The notes: a model not told the origin generated them from the sequence alone. DNA of 64,000 bases from Cristatella mucedo (GCA_009760855.2 WPIO01000081.1:62001-126000), one strand, 5' to 3'; positions 1-11,500 are shown, counted from the stretch's first letter. Program-made: numbers and translations.

Positions 1-1000
1 TCTGCCTGCTCAGCATGCAGTAGGCGCTAGTCTAGTATCCACGGCTGAGTCAAAAGCAGCTAGTGTAAGTGCAGCATCGTGCATTTGGCAGTTACCAAGG
101 TTGCAACAGAACTTAGCCGCGACCTTTGCCCAGGCAAGTTGGCATGTACACTAATGCTTTTACATAAGCGCAATTCCAGGCTGCAAGCAAATGGAATGCA
201 AATACTCAGACTTGCATGTGATGGCTGTGTTCATGTAAACGCGAGCACGAATGAGCACACACACACACACACACACGCGCACACACACACGAGTGCAAGC
301 AGTCACCTGCTTGGGCTCTCAGTTGACTGCACATGCCACAACTGCTGAGCATGGCTGAGCAGCAGCTGAATGCCGGTGGGGGGATGTGAGGGCCCGCATG
401 TCACTTGCAGTGACTTGCAGTTCAAATTGCTGTCCTTTTCAACCTCAATCAAGAGCAAGATGCACCCTAATTCGAGCAGGCAGCCAGCACTCAAATAAGT
501 GAGTAGTCACTTCAGCTGCTGGTGGTGCAGCCCATGCCAAAACGAGACTTGGTATTTGAACTTGGCAACGTAGCCACCTCATGTAGAGCCTGCAGGCAAC
601 AATCACTGATGTCTTAATTGCTTGAGCCCCCCTACCCTGTGGGACACTTACTGGCTAAAGGCTGCTCTGGTACGGCCACTAGGGCTGCTGCCGAGAAGAT
701 GAGGGTGGGCTAAGGGTCATGTATACCACTGTTCCTGATCAAAATCAAGTGAATCCTGGATGGAACGCCAGAAGATAGCGGTTGCTAAGAGGTCGATCTT
801 CGGCAAAAGGCCACAGACATTGCCTATTGGCTGGCCACGAGAGCGGCTACAATGACGTCGCACGACGAGAGCGGGTCGCTATGCTGCACGGTAACGCTGC
901 CTTCACTCGAGGACCACGACGGATCAACGAGCAGCTTCAACGCTGACTGACGGTGCCCGGCAGCATCGGTAACGAGACCGCACGAGGACACGGCCACAGA
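1..1000. other. No gene recognised; short AC repeat
   Basis: I see no recognisable coding frame or element in this stretch. It contains a short (AC)n run at about 258-292. Sequence around 600-680 is weakly tRNA-SINE-like (a 'gggacacttactggctaaaggctgctctgg' type context) but too degraded to call. Confidence 0.4.
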
Positions 1001-1009
1001 ACAGTGTGG

Positions 1010-1165
1010 GTCTTAGGCAAAAGGTGAGGCCAGGTGCTCATTCTTCACAACTAAGGTCGTGAGTTCGAGTCTTCAAGCAGGCAGCCCCTCTTGCCCACTG
1101 CAAGTGGTCTGATTGCTGCAAAGTCCCCACTGCCACTGTATAGTTGAGGCTGTTAAATCATCCAA
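1010..1165 (+). mobile_element. SINE1 relic (tRNA-derived SINE)
   Basis: A degraded SINE1 copy. A B-box-like GTGAGTTCGAGTC is followed by the SINE1 body features 'cccactgcaagtgg' and 'gaggctgttaaatca', which match better copies at 43,462 and 34,978. Any Pol III promoter is probably dead. Confidence 0.5.
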
Positions 1166-1203
1166 GTGCACAGAAAGAGATTTATTTCTCGATGGTGCTA
1201 AAC

Positions 1204-1760
<557 letters not shown>

Positions 1761-1979
1761 CTATCGCTATACACATGTATTATTATTATTATTATTATTA
1801 TTATAACCTGTATCTCATATTTTAATCGCTGCCTATGCTGTTCGGAGGAGGGACACTGCTGGCTGGGTATGCAGCAGGTTCCTCGCGAGGGCCTCTTTGG
1901 CCTCCGGGCTGTCTGCTCTATCCACACGCTGCCACGATGCCAAGGGAGGGCCGCAAAGCGCTGGAGCAAAACTGCATAA

Positions 1980-3150
1980 GATGCTTGCGAAAGCTAGCAG
2001 TGAGAGGCCGTCGCGCAGAGGCTGCCTGCCCACCCCTCTGCGCCGGCACTGTTGGGCCACCTTTTGATCGCGGATTACAGATTCCGACGGCAGCCGACTG
2101 TGCGGCAGTCTCTTAGGTCATTCATAGCCCGCCTGCCCACCTCCTCCCCCCCCCCCGGTCGCAGTCTCGGCGGCCGGAGGTGGTCAAAAGCCGCGCTCGA
2201 CGGGCGGCAGCCCCGTCGGCCCACAGGCTGGCTGTCCTCGTGGGTCAGCCGTGCAATGCTTCCGGCAGCCTAGGCACCGGCATCGGCCGACGCGCGCGCG
2301 GGCGTAGACGACGCTTCGCGCCGTCACTACGAGCGCCCGCATTCTGGTCGACAAGTGGCTCGCGGCTGGGACTTTCTCCCGCACTGACGACGGGCGCGCG
2401 CGTCGTCGGTCGCGAGACGAGCGGGCCGCGCATGCGACGACGTCTCGAAGGGAACGCCATTACAGACGGCGCTAGGGCGGCTCGCCGGTCCGGCCGGAGG
2501 TGCTGTCGGCGGAGCTGCACGCGGTGGCGGGAACGCGACGCTCGCTACGCGCGGGCGCCCTGCCGCCGCCAATGCGCGACAGCCAGAATCCGAACGCGTC
2601 CATCCACTGTGCGGGTTTGGCGGTGGGTGTGTTGCGCGAATAGAATGTGCTCTCTCATTGTCGACGTCGGCTATTGCAAAAGCGAGACTGCCGCCGCGGC
2701 TGGCGCCACAAAAATCGTCGCGCGGTGACGTCGAGCGTAGCCTGGGAGGGAGCGGTCGCACGCTGCCGCCAGCGGCCGCGGCCGCTGCGCCGGTCGTCGT
2801 CGGCTCGAGTCGCGACGGACCGCGCGCGCGAGTCGGACGGCGTACCTACCTGTCGTATGCGATCGAGAGCCGAGCGCAGAGCGCGGCTCGCGGTAGCGGA
2901 CCGCGCTCACTCGAGCAAAAACGACGATACGTTCGCCTGAGCTGACGGGGACGACGCCGCCTGACGGTGCGACCGTCTTGCGACAGCGTCGGCCACGCAC
3001 GCGCCTTGCAAGATGAGCGCAGCGGGCGGGCGGGCGTGCGGCGCGAGGCGCGCACGCGCCGTACGGGATTGCTTAGCAGCGACCGGCGCGCGCGCATGCG
3101 TCTCTCTTGTTTCCTGCGCAATGCCGTCGCGCCGAAGTGACCGAGGTTTT
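1980..3150. promoter_or_regulatory. Orphan CpG-rich island, no gene assigned
   Basis: GC- and CpG-dense sequence in an otherwise AT-richer area. Open frames on all six phases here are Arg/Ala/Pro-rich, as expected from GC bias, and none shows a domain, so I do not call a CDS. The island could be a promoter or a non-coding first exon. No TATA box or convincing donor site was chosen. Confidence 0.4.
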
Positions 3151-3516
3151 TTCTCCGTGTGAGGGAAAGGGGAAAATGTGTCGGATAAAATTCCTAACAA
3201 TCATTTTATCGGGTCGCTTTTATGTAAATTCAATTTAAGCGTGTTTTAAGGAAAGTAGCCGCAGCGGTTGTCTCCACTTGGGCGGAAAGCTGTCCTAGAT
3301 CTAGGCTGTAGCCGGGCGGCGTGCTGGATTCGGCCGCCCTCAGCCTCTTCCCTACTAAACCCGGAGCATGCCGGGCATGCGAAAAAATAGCCACGCGTTT
3401 GTCTCAATCGATACGAAATTATCCACACGCGAACTCGTAGGGTGTTTTGGTTTCGAGTTTAGTTTGGATTGGGCTTCCGCTGGTGATTCTGGGGGGGGGC
3501 ATCAATTAGTCGCAGC

Positions 3517-3708
3517 GTTTAATGCAGTGGTTCTCATTTTTCCTAATGCCGTGACCATTTAATGCAGTTCCGCATCCACAACCATAAAATTATTGTGTGA
3601 GAAATGTGGAAATGCGTGCTTTCCGATGGTCTTAGGCGACCCCTGTGAAAGGGTCATTCGACCCCCAAAGGGGTCGCGACCCAGAGGTTGAGAACCGCTG
3701 GTTTAGTG
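3517..3708. mobile_element. SPIN-like non-autonomous hAT transposon with 8-bp TSD
   Basis: Seen: a 176-bp element at 3,525-3,700 begins CAGTGGTTCTCA and ends TGAGAACCGCTG, near-perfect terminal inverted repeats of hAT-Charlie type. It is flanked by GTTTAATG and GTTTAGTG, an 8-bp duplication with one mismatch, the hAT length. The inner right half (CGATGGTCTTAGGCGACCCC, then an AAGGGGTCGCGACCC block) matches, from memory, the SPIN/URR1 short elements spread horizontally among tetrapods and a few invertebrates. It has no transposase frame and is internally deleted. It sits inside an L2-A 3' UTR, so it is younger than that LINE copy. Confidence 0.8.
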
Positions 3709-3925
3709 AGTTCATGCGACTCGTCCTTTACGTGCTTATGCGTCATGGTACTGTGCATGCTGACCCTGTGCATGTCACTCCTAATCATGTTATGCTTGGG
3801 GTCATTGAGCATGCTACCACAAACCATTCGATCGTGCTTCTTTTGAAGCAAATGTAAAGTTTATAGAATGAGATTGAGTTCTCTGAGGGCGCTATGTCAT
3901 ATGTATTGTTATTTTTATTATTCAC
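3709..3925 (+). mobile_element. L2-A LINE 3' UTR and tail
   Basis: Continues after the SPIN-like insertion with the L2-A 3' UTR. It has 'gtgcatgctgaccctgtgcatgtcac', the CAAATGTAAAG box and GAGATTGAGTTCTCTGAGGG, then an AT-rich (TTATT) tail. It matches the fuller copies ending at 10,634 and 41,374. No RT sequence is attached. Confidence 0.8.
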
Positions 3926-3929
3926 ATTC

Positions 3930-4122
3930 TCGACGGTCCTTCAGACTCAGCTATGCTTCTCCCTTTCTCTTTGTTTTGCGGGATGAAATCTGTTAGCTAC
4001 TGCCAGCTTGCCGAAACATGCTGGCTGTGAGTTTGCTATAGAAAACTCCGAAGTAGTATCCGCTTAGTCCATGTGGGTTTGCGGAGTTACAGATGGAAAT
4101 AAATTACATTAAATTACATTTT
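3930..4122 (+). mobile_element. L2-B LINE 3' end
   Basis: A short 5'-truncated L2-B fragment. The C-terminal codons correspond to 'LPLSLC..GMKSVSY' of other copies. The 3' UTR follows (GGAGTTACAGATGGA) and then ACATTAA-ATTACATT repeats, the typical L2-B end. Confidence 0.65.
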
Positions 4123-4416
4123 ATATATATCAGAAATTAGATGGACTCAATTGTGTTGCTGATTTTGTTATTAATTGAAAGTTATTTCGAAGCAGGAAAC
4201 CCAGTTTTCGCGAGAGGCTGCAATAATAAACAGACCAATCTCGTTTTGAGGGCTAGGCTTTGCACTTTCTAAGCTACCTTTGATTCGCCAAGGTAAATTA
4301 AATAGTTTTATTATCTTCATTTATTTTTCGAAAGTTTGATGCAATCCAAGTGCAATTGTCTGCAATAATTGCCGCAAGAGATTTGCAAGTCTTACGTGCT
4401 GAAAGGCACTTACAAA

Positions 4417-4839
4417 TCAAAACATGGGTTCAGCTTTGCGTAATCTAAACGAACACGCAAAGCTAAATTCCGTGAGCTGATAATATCGGCAAAGGGAGAA
4501 TATAAATTGTGAAAAGAGATAGACCTGAGAATAACCCTGGGAAATCCCGTACTTTAAAGCATTCAGTGGATACATAGCTGGTAGCTGAATTAGGTTCTCC
4601 AAAAGATAGGTCTTAACCTCATTGCTGACCGGTGCCAGCGATGCCAAGTAAAATGATGGGGTGCTCCTGATGGTATGATGGGCGCTCCAGAGTTGATAAA
4701 TTGAGTCCCAATATTCAGAGAGATCATGCTGCAATAGCAGAGAGAATCTATCTACACTGTCAGTCTGCATTCCTGGGAAGAAACACTGGAATAACAATCC
4801 GTAGAAGCAGTAGTCCTGACCGCGATGGTTAGCTGTCAT
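4417..4839 (-). pseudogene. Decayed L2-type reverse transcriptase fragment
   Basis: A 140-codon open frame aligns by eye to the palm region of the L2 reverse transcriptases nearby. KYGISQGYSQVYLFSQFIF corresponds to the conserved KFGVPQGTVLGLVLFTV of the copy at 13,272, and VKTYLLENLIQL to the FRSYLSGRLQ segment upstream of it. The Gly-Val-Pro-Gln-Gly core is reduced to GISQG, so it is an old dead fragment, not a host gene. Confidence 0.5.
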
Positions 4840-5690
4840 ATACGACTGAAATATTTTGATAGGTTTGAAAATTTAAGTTTTGGATGCAGTTAAAATTAGG
4901 CTGAGCTGGTAGTCAAAACTAGTAGAAGCATATCGGCAATACGATGATTATGCAGAGTGTAGTTTAATTCGCACCGCAGAGAGCCAGCCGATGCCCAACA
5001 CCAAGTTTAATACAACGCACGGAGCCGAAGGGCGGCCCCTTCTCCCACTCGACTCCCCTCCTCGACTCCTCCTCTCCCCTGGTCGACCCCGATTATTCAT
5101 TGAGGACCACAACTGTGCATAGGCCGACCCTGATGGGGAATCCACTATCTGTCCACCAGCGGGTTACCGGCCTGTATCCACGCCACATCGCAGGGGGACC
5201 ACAGCTGTGCAGCGGCCCTTCTCGGTGATGCTTCTAACAGCTGTTCACCAGCGGCTTATCAGAGGAGCCTGCATACTATACATACATACATACAAACTAC
5301 ACAGAGCATGTAAACAGCAAGTAAGTTTCCTCGAATCTGGGCAAAGTAAGAATGGATGCTGCAGCACATATAGTACCCACTTAGGATACAACTATATATT
5401 TGGTCACTGGAAAGAGTAGTGCATTTACAAAACCCATGCGCGAGTTCGGTCGATTTCAGAATATTTCCAGAGAAACCTTCGTTCACAGCAAATTCTAAAT
5501 ATAATCTGCAAATAGATACAGCTCAGCCCACCGGTCATTTAATGCCAACGTGGAAAAGCTAACAAAAGCTCATTTTTTGTCAAGCGAATTTGTGTTAAAC
5601 TATTGACTCAAAGTAATTCGTTTTCTGGCTTTCCCACGGTAGTCTTGATCCGGCTTGAAAATGCTTTCTCAGCTGGCCTTGACATTTCCG
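4840..5690. other. No gene recognised
   Basis: Anonymous sequence. There is a pyrimidine-rich stretch at about 5,035-5,085 (repeated CTCGACTCC) and a short TACATACA run at 5,280. No domain-bearing frame was found on either strand. Confidence 0.4.
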
Positions 5691-5695
5691 GCTAG

Positions 5696-6748
5696 CTAGT
5701 GGAATCTCGGTCGTTTGCTGGCTAGATGATCCTGCTGAGGTGTACTGCTGACAAAGTCCTGCTCGTTGTCGTAGTCGTAGGCCCCGTGCGTTGCCGAGAG
5801 CAGGCCGACCTGTGCCTCATCCGTCTCGCTGAACGACGGCATGAGTTCGGACGTGAGCTGATGGAAGCCGCTGACCGCCCGGCCCACATCCTTGGTGAGT
5901 CGCGTCAGACCCAGACTGAGCTGCTTCTGCGCCTCGCCAATGCCAAGCATTCGCTGGCGAGCCTGCTCTCTCGCCTTCGAGCGCTCCCAGGCGGACGTGC
6001 TCTTCCGCACTGCCTCTCTGGCCTCGCGGACCTGGGCCACAGCTTCCTGTATGCGCACCTCGCTGCCCTGAAATGCAACCTTCGCCTCGGCGATACACTC
6101 GTCCTCCTGGTTGACGTACGAGTCCTCTTGCTGAACTGAAGCTTCGGCTGCCAGGATCGCCGTGTCGGCTTCTTCGAGCGACGCTCTCGCCTCGGCCACT
6201 CGCGAAGCGAGCTCTCGCAAAACGCCCTCGGTCAGCCGCTTCCGGCTCTGAAATTCGAGACGTCGACTCTCGGCCTCGCGCTTGCGCACTTGAGCCTCTC
6301 GCCGGCGATCCTGAGCCTCGAGCAGACGTGCCTGCGCTTCGTGGCGGCTGCTTTCGGCTGCACGTCGCAGAGCCTCTGCGGCATGCTCTCGAGCCTCTGC
6401 CTCTCGCACAGTCATGCTGCATTGTCGCTCCTCCTGAGTGCACGATGCAAGACTTGGCACCCTTCCCGAGATCAGCTCCTGCGACAGCGTATCGTCAGCA
6501 TGGTCAACCTGACGAGGGGCAGGGCGTCCCGAGTCATTTACAGATCGAGCATGGACGGCAGAAGCAGGGGCGGCTGCCGCAGCAGACTTGTCCGCTTGGT
6601 CCGCCAAAGTATGACTCGTTCCTAGAAGCAAGTCGTACGTGGTCGCATGTAACTTAGCAGCATCTGCATTCATGAACAGGTGAGGCATGGTGATAACGGT
6701 AATAACAATAATGATAGTAACACTACTAGAAGGTCGTTTACATGGCAC
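5696..6748 (-). CDS. Coiled-coil protein, large coding exon (350 codons)
   Basis: The longest uninterrupted non-repeat frame in the window. Residues about 105-275 are dense in Ala, Glu, Arg and Gln with strong heptad character (runs such as EAREHAAEALRRAAESS and RRREAQVRKREAESRRLE), indicating a long coiled coil. The Ser/Pro-rich N-terminal 100 residues and the acidic C-terminus look disordered. The first ~25 residues (Ile/Val/Thr-rich) come from AT-rich sequence that resembles intron. A minus-strand acceptor (GAATGCAG then ATGCTGCT, at 6,664-6,671) suggests the exon may really begin near 6,663. No enzyme or known domain is recognised; function is unknown. It may be the 3' exon of a gene whose upstream exon lies at 7,508-7,985. 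Confidence 0.55.
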   Translation of the reverse strand: MPCKRPSSSVTIIIVITVITMPHLFMNADAAKLHATTYDLLLGTSHTLADQADKSAAAAAPASAVHARSVNDSGRPAPRQVDHADDTLSQELISGRVPSLASCTQEERQCSMTVREAEAREHAAEALRRAAESSRHEAQARLLEAQDRRREAQVRKREAESRRLEFQSRKRLTEGVLRELASRVAEARASLEEADTAILAAEASVQQEDSYVNQEDECIAEAKVAFQGSEVRIQEAVAQVREAREAVRKSTSAWERSKAREQARQRMLGIGEAQKQLSLGLTRLTKDVGRAVSGFHQLTSELMPSFSETDEAQVGLLSATHGAYDYDNEQDFVSSTPQQDHLASKRPRFH

Positions 6749-6975
6749 CCTAAGAGAAAGAAATCTCTATACGTGGTGCCTTCTAGCTTTCTGTGAGTGA
6801 ATCAATAACTAGGGGTCTGTGGCATGCGTGGCATAATGCACAGACGAGCATGAATGAGTACACAAGTATCATGCTTGGGCTAGCACGTAGAGACTCGCAT
6901 ATCCGGATGCTTCACACATGTCGCAGGGCTTGAGTCCACAAATCCATCAATGCATTTACCGTGACCTAGGTCAAC
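6740..6975 (-). mobile_element. SINE2 relic, split
   Basis: Two pieces in minus orientation. The L2-like tail box (ggcaccctaagagaaagaaatctct) is at 6,740-6,775. A tRNA-like head piece with GGGCTTGAGTCC and a 'gtgacctaggtca' segment is at about 6,900-6,975. Heavily diverged; the ends are approximate. Confidence 0.35.
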
Positions 6976-7383
6976 AAAGGCGAGCTGTCGTGTCTATTCG
7001 TGTAGCTTTGCCTCCTACCGACCACAAGTCCTTTGCAGACTGGCCTTCAGTGCATATGCTCCTAGAGCCAGCAGCTCACTACTTACTGATATCTCATCAC
7101 GACATCCCCGGCTTGATGAATGACATTTAAGAAGAGGTTAAGTCACACATTTTTTTTTACTTCATTTGCTCCGTCCGCTTGAATACTTTTTAGTAAGCTA
7201 ATGAGTGCTCACACTTCGCATGATGCCACTAAGCGCTTCAATACTTGCTTCCAGGCAAATTTAAATTGCTTAAAATGAGATTTTTTTTCTCTTAGGATTT
7301 TTTAAATTCTATTATTAATATTAACATTAATGTTATCAGTATGAACACTGTAGCTGAAAAACATCTGCTACGTAAAATAGTTT
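6976..7383. other. No gene recognised
   Basis: AT-rich sequence with poly-T runs at about 7,150 and 7,282 and TTAATATTAACATTAATG around 7,313. It could be intron of the minus-strand coiled-coil gene. Confidence 0.4.
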
Positions 7384-7507
7384 CTAAAAAGCCATTTTAT
7401 GAATTGCACCTTGTACGAAGGGGGCTCTGTTCCCGGTAGAGGCAATCGAATAGATCGATATAAAAGGACGGCGAGACTCCGAAGCGGCTTCGAAGTCCGA
7501 GCGCTGC

Positions 7508-7985
7508 CGTATGGCGCTCACCTGCCGCCCTGAGCTGACTTCTTCGGGAGTCGACCGAAAGCTCGCTTCCAGGAGTTGCTGCTGTCTCTCGGCCACCGCT
7601 GGCGAGGTGCTGCCCGGCTTGGTGGTCGGACCTGCAGCCGCCGACCGCTGCCATCTCAGTACTGCTGCTCTGCTCACCCTGGTGGCTTTGACCTCGTTGG
7701 CCCTCATCCAGACTTTGGCCAGTTGCAGATGAACTCTTGCCAGGCGCCTTCTGCACAGACGCGGAGTTCGAGTCTAGCTTCTTCAACTTGGTGGTCGCCG
7801 ACTGCCCATCGGCCCTGGGCTGTCTAGGTAGATCGTCATGGCCGCCGGAATCTCGCCGAGGCCTATTTGCCGAGGACGGCTCACTAATCGGCGAGTTCGA
7901 CGTTTGTCTTAAACCGTCCTGTGGCTGCTGTTGCTGCCTAGGCTTGGCGCCACCACGCTGGTTAGTATGAGTTTCCTCTGTATTC
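7508..7985 (-). CDS. Possible upstream coding exon(s), Gln/Ser-rich, unrecognised
   Basis: On the minus strand an open frame starts at ATG 7,985-7,987 (MNTEETHTNQRGG...) and is rich in Gln, Ser, Asp and Arg, with a polyQ run and KLKKLDS. A donor-like CAGG|GTGAGC lies near 7,683. After a possible 46-bp intron ending GGCTGCAG, a second segment (PTTKPGSTSPAVAERQQQLL...) runs in compatible phase to a donor CGGCAG|GTGAGC near 7,510. Reading straight through is also open in another phase, so the model is ambiguous. The frame is composition-biased and lacks a known domain. It may be the 5' part of the coiled-coil gene at 5,696-6,748, but I could not match the splice phase. Confidence 0.3.
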
Positions 7986-7989
7986 ATAG

Positions 7990-8689
7990 CTGCAAGACAA
8001 AAATAGGCTTTGTGGCACCCCGCGAAAGCTAATTTTCCCACGTTACCTCTTGGTAATCATGGACGCTGACAGTGCTAAGCTACGCACGGGTCCTAGCCAA
8101 GATATTGTTATTTTGCCAGCCACATTTTTTTTTATACTTCCCACACCTTACGATGCCCAGACCAACCAACCAAAGCGAGAGCAGTGCGGTTCATGATGAC
8201 GGGCTCAGGATGAAGCGGACTGTTGGAAGCTGCATCCCACTCGGCATAATATGGCACAGTGGTGCTTTAAATAAGTCAAAAAAGAATGTCCATCGAGCAA
8301 ATCATTCAGAAAAACCATCGTGCTTGCAAACGTAATTTTCGCGAAGCAATTCGCTATAGTTCTCTACCATTTCACAGCCCGTACAGCTGAGAAAGTAAAT
8401 GAAAGAAATTTCTAAATACTTCGTCTTTCAGGACTTGTTATGTAGTACTGCTAGTAATAATAAAAAGTTTCTAAAGCGTCTTAAGAGAACCAAATGTCAT
8501 TCTAGGCATGCTGCATAGGCCGGAAATGAGCACACCAACTGGTTTGTAAAGGCAATCTCTCATACATACATAGGCCAAAAAGCACTTGATTACAATTTCA
8601 TGGGTCTGGAAAGAGCAAGAAGTCAGATAAAAAAGCTAAGCTCGAATTCGATCGAACCCGTTGCAGTATGAACTGCCGACATTCGCACT
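7990..8689. other. No gene recognised
   Basis: Anonymous AT-rich sequence. Short frames are present but show no domain or compositional sign of coding. Confidence 0.4.
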
Positions 8690-9041
8690 TAGATGACAGG
8701 ATGACCGGATCAACTCCAGGATAAAGTCGGCCTATTTTCAGATACCGACCATTTAAAAAACAACTCGGCCCTGTGTATATCGGGATACTACAGTCACGCT
8801 GGTCTCAGCATTCGTGACAGTCCACGAAGACTTCTGCAACACGTTCCTGAAATGCAACAAGATACGTACATCAGAAGCGAAATCCTCAGCTAGGGCTTGT
8901 GCATCGTGTAAGTTTCGGCTGCTACGTGACGACACAACTTCTTACAGACCTAGAATGACTCCCTATCAAGCCTTAATATCGACTTTAAAGTTCTATAATT
9001 CACTTTAAAGTGCAGTTATTTGTTTATTATTATTATTATTA
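8690..9041 (+). pseudogene. L2-A reverse transcriptase relic with (TTA)n
   Basis: A strongly diverged L2-A piece. 'cggcctattttcag', 'cagcattcgtgacag' and 'gacttctgcaacacgttcctg' track the region encoding SAYFQL...HAFVTSRLDFCNSLL of the next copy. It ends at a (TTA)n run at 9,023-9,041. Confidence 0.5.
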
Positions 9042-9129
9042 TGGTGTATACTGCCGATCGATCGGAAACACTTTCTTATCAGGCTTCGAACCATCCTACT
9101 GCTCTTCTGAGTCAATCCGTTTAACTGAG

Positions 9130-10634
9130 CCTTTGACCTATATCGAAACCTCACACCTTGCTAGTAAGTTCCAGTCTGGCTTTAGAGCTAATCACTCCAC
9201 AGAGTCAGCATTGCTTCGGGTATACAACGACCTACTTAGGAATGCAAACGTTGGTAGAGTGTCTCTGCTTGTTTAGCTCGATCTTTCGGCAGCTTTTGAT
9301 ACCATCGATCACTACGTCCTTCTAGAGCGCCTCTCATCTCGCCTGGGCATCACTGGCACTGCTCTGCAGTGGTTCAGGTCCTATCTCAGTGGGAGACTCC
9401 ACAGTATTGACATGAATGGACAAAGATAATCTGACGTACCTCTAAAATATGGAGTACCTCAGGGCTCCGTCTAGGTCCGGTTCTTTTCACGGTTTATACT
9501 CTCCCTCTTGGTGATGTGATTGCCAAGCACAACCTAGGCTTTCACTTCTATGCGGATGACACTCACTTGTACCTTTGCTTTGATCCCTCCCAGCCTTCGA
9601 GCACCTCAAATTCTCTCAACTCACTTGCTGCACGCATTGATGACATCCGCACATGGATGGCAGCAAGTTTTCTAAAACTAAACGATGATAAAACTAATTT
9701 ACTAGTTATGGGCAAACCCAGTGTGATTCAGAGATTGGAAAAGCTGACTCTCAAAATTGGTTCTGCCAGCATATCTCCAGTTGAATCAGCTCGAAATCTA
9801 GGTGTCATATTCCAAAGTGACCTCTCGTTAGACGACCATATCAGCTCCACAGTCAAATCTGCCTATTTTCAGCTTCATAACAATGCTAAAATTCGGGCTT
9901 GTTTAGATAAGGTTAGCACGTCCAAGATGGTCCATGCATTCGTGACATCCCGTCTCGACTTCTGCAACTCACTGCTTACTAGCCTACCAGCATGTGCGAT
10001 CAGGCGATTGCGGCTGGTGAAAAACTTTGCAGCTAGGCTTGTCTGTCGTGAGCGTCGCAGTTGCCACGTTACTCCACTTCTCGCCGACCTGCACTGGCTA
10101 CCAGTCAAGCAACGGATTGACTTCAAGGTTTTGTCGCTCACTTTTAGGTCCCTTCATTCTATGGCTCCAGCCTATCTCTCCGACATACTCCCCCCATCAG
10201 GCCAAGCCTTTTACCACCCAGTCCAACAGTCTACAAATACCTCGCAAAAACCTTAAATCCTTTGGAGACCGTGCATTTAGTTCGTATGCTCCCAAAGCCT
10301 GGAACTCCCTCCCGACCTGCGTCAAAACATCCCCTGACCTGACCACATTTAAAAGGAACCTAAAAACACACCTATTTAGGACAGCATTTAGTGGGTCCCT
10401 GTGATTCGTCTTTGATGTGCTTATGCGTGCTGACACTGTGCATGCTGCCACTAACCACATTTGCATGCTGACCCTGTGCATGTCACCCCTAACCATGTTA
10501 TTCATTTTGTTTGTTTTTCAAGCAGGTTTTTCTTACCATTCAATTGCATTTCACTTTGCAGCAAATGTAAAGCACCTAGAAAGAGATTAAGTTCTCCGAG
10601 GGCGCTTTATCAAGTGCATTATTATTATTATTAC
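9130..10634 (+). pseudogene. L2-A LINE, 5'-truncated, reverse transcriptase broken
   Basis: The best L2-A copy. Translated segments in order are SKFQSGFRANHSTESALL, LDLSAAFDTIDH (RT motif A, catalytic Asp), WFRSYLSGRL, KYGVPQGSV (motif B), then FHFYADDTHLYL with the YADD box at 9,549-9,560. A long thumb/C-terminal frame follows (9,516-10,256). The reading is interrupted by an in-frame stop before LDLSAAFD, a stop after NGQR, and frameshifts before YADD and near 10,190. The C-terminal APKAWNSLPTCVKTSPDLTTF is followed by a 3' UTR and (ATT)n at 10,617-10,634. No endonuclease domain remains. L2-clade assignment rests on RT motifs and the tail, from family knowledge. Confidence 0.9.
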
Positions 10635-10925
10635 CTCAAATGCTATGGCAATCGTGCTCGTTTGTCCGCATGCTCCCGATGCTTGGAACTCATTTCCGAC
10701 CGATGTCATGTCATTTAAAAAGAGCCAAAACCCCAACTTTGCTGTCTCAGATTTGGCTCAATAGTTCGCGTATTAACGTTTTTTGTTTGTGCTTACACTT
10801 GGGCTGATACTGCGGATGCTACATCTAACCAATTCAACACGCTTCGTACCTTTGTCTTTTCTCGTTCTTTTGAAGTGCCCAGTAAGATATTTAGTTCACA
10901 TAGGTGCAATACAAATATCTTAATA
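10635..10925 (+). mobile_element. Second, older L2-A 3' end directly downstream
   Basis: Starts within the codons for the 'APKAWNSLP' region ('gctcccgatgcttggaactc') and continues into a diverged L2-A 3' UTR, ending in a decayed tail near 10,920. The younger copy probably inserted just upstream of it. Confidence 0.55.
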
Positions 10926-11064
10926 TTATCTCAACTTCAACAAGTATGATTAAAACAAAGCCAGAGCCTTATATGCCGGACTGGTCGCTTCTCTCAATTT
11001 CTTGAGACGGTTCTTGTTAGCGAAAATGTCAACCGCTCCGGCACGATTAAGGCAGCGACGCTAC

Positions 11065-11500
11065 CGACTTAATGTCATGTAATGTATCTCCGTCTGTAAC
11101 TCCACAAAGTCATAAAGATCATTTGGGTGTTACACAGGAGAGTTTTGTATAGCGCATTCACAGCCTAAGCGGCTTTCGGTACGCATTCGGTAGCCAACAG
11201 ACTTTGTCTCACGCAACAATGAGAAAGTGGGAAGCATAGCAGAGTCAGAAAAGCAGTTGCGGCTGTGAATAATATGGAAGCATTAGCTCAGGACGGCTGG
11301 AAAGGACGTGCCACAGTTCAGCAGCAGGAGAGTAGTTGTCGTTGCGTAAGAATCGTGAAAGCAAGTTCCACAGCCTTGGACTTGCAGAGCTAAAGCTTCT
11401 GTCGCCAACGGTCTTTAAGCGGAGGAATGGAACAGCTAATTTATTGTCCACACAGGACCTGAGGGCGCGAACAGGCTGAAACTGATGCAGCAGTTCATAA
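11065..11500 (-). pseudogene. L2-B LINE 3' end
   Basis: Minus-strand L2-B. Reading 3' to 5': the ATGTAATGTATCTCCGTC tail, the 3' UTR with TATAGCG, then C-terminal codons (frame 11,245-11,451: RLKTVGDRSFSSASPRLWNLL). The fragment ends near 'gatgcagcagttca'. 5'-truncated and non-functional. Confidence 0.8.

Noticed and set aside
2180-2761. Overlapping long Arg/Ala-rich open frames in the CpG island
   Set aside because: Frames are open on several phases of both strands at once, as GC bias predicts. There is no domain and no preferred frame.
9516-10256. Host gene of 246 codons
   Set aside because: It is the RT thumb and C-terminal region of an L2-A LINE; identical motifs recur at 13,554, 18,830 and 40,690.
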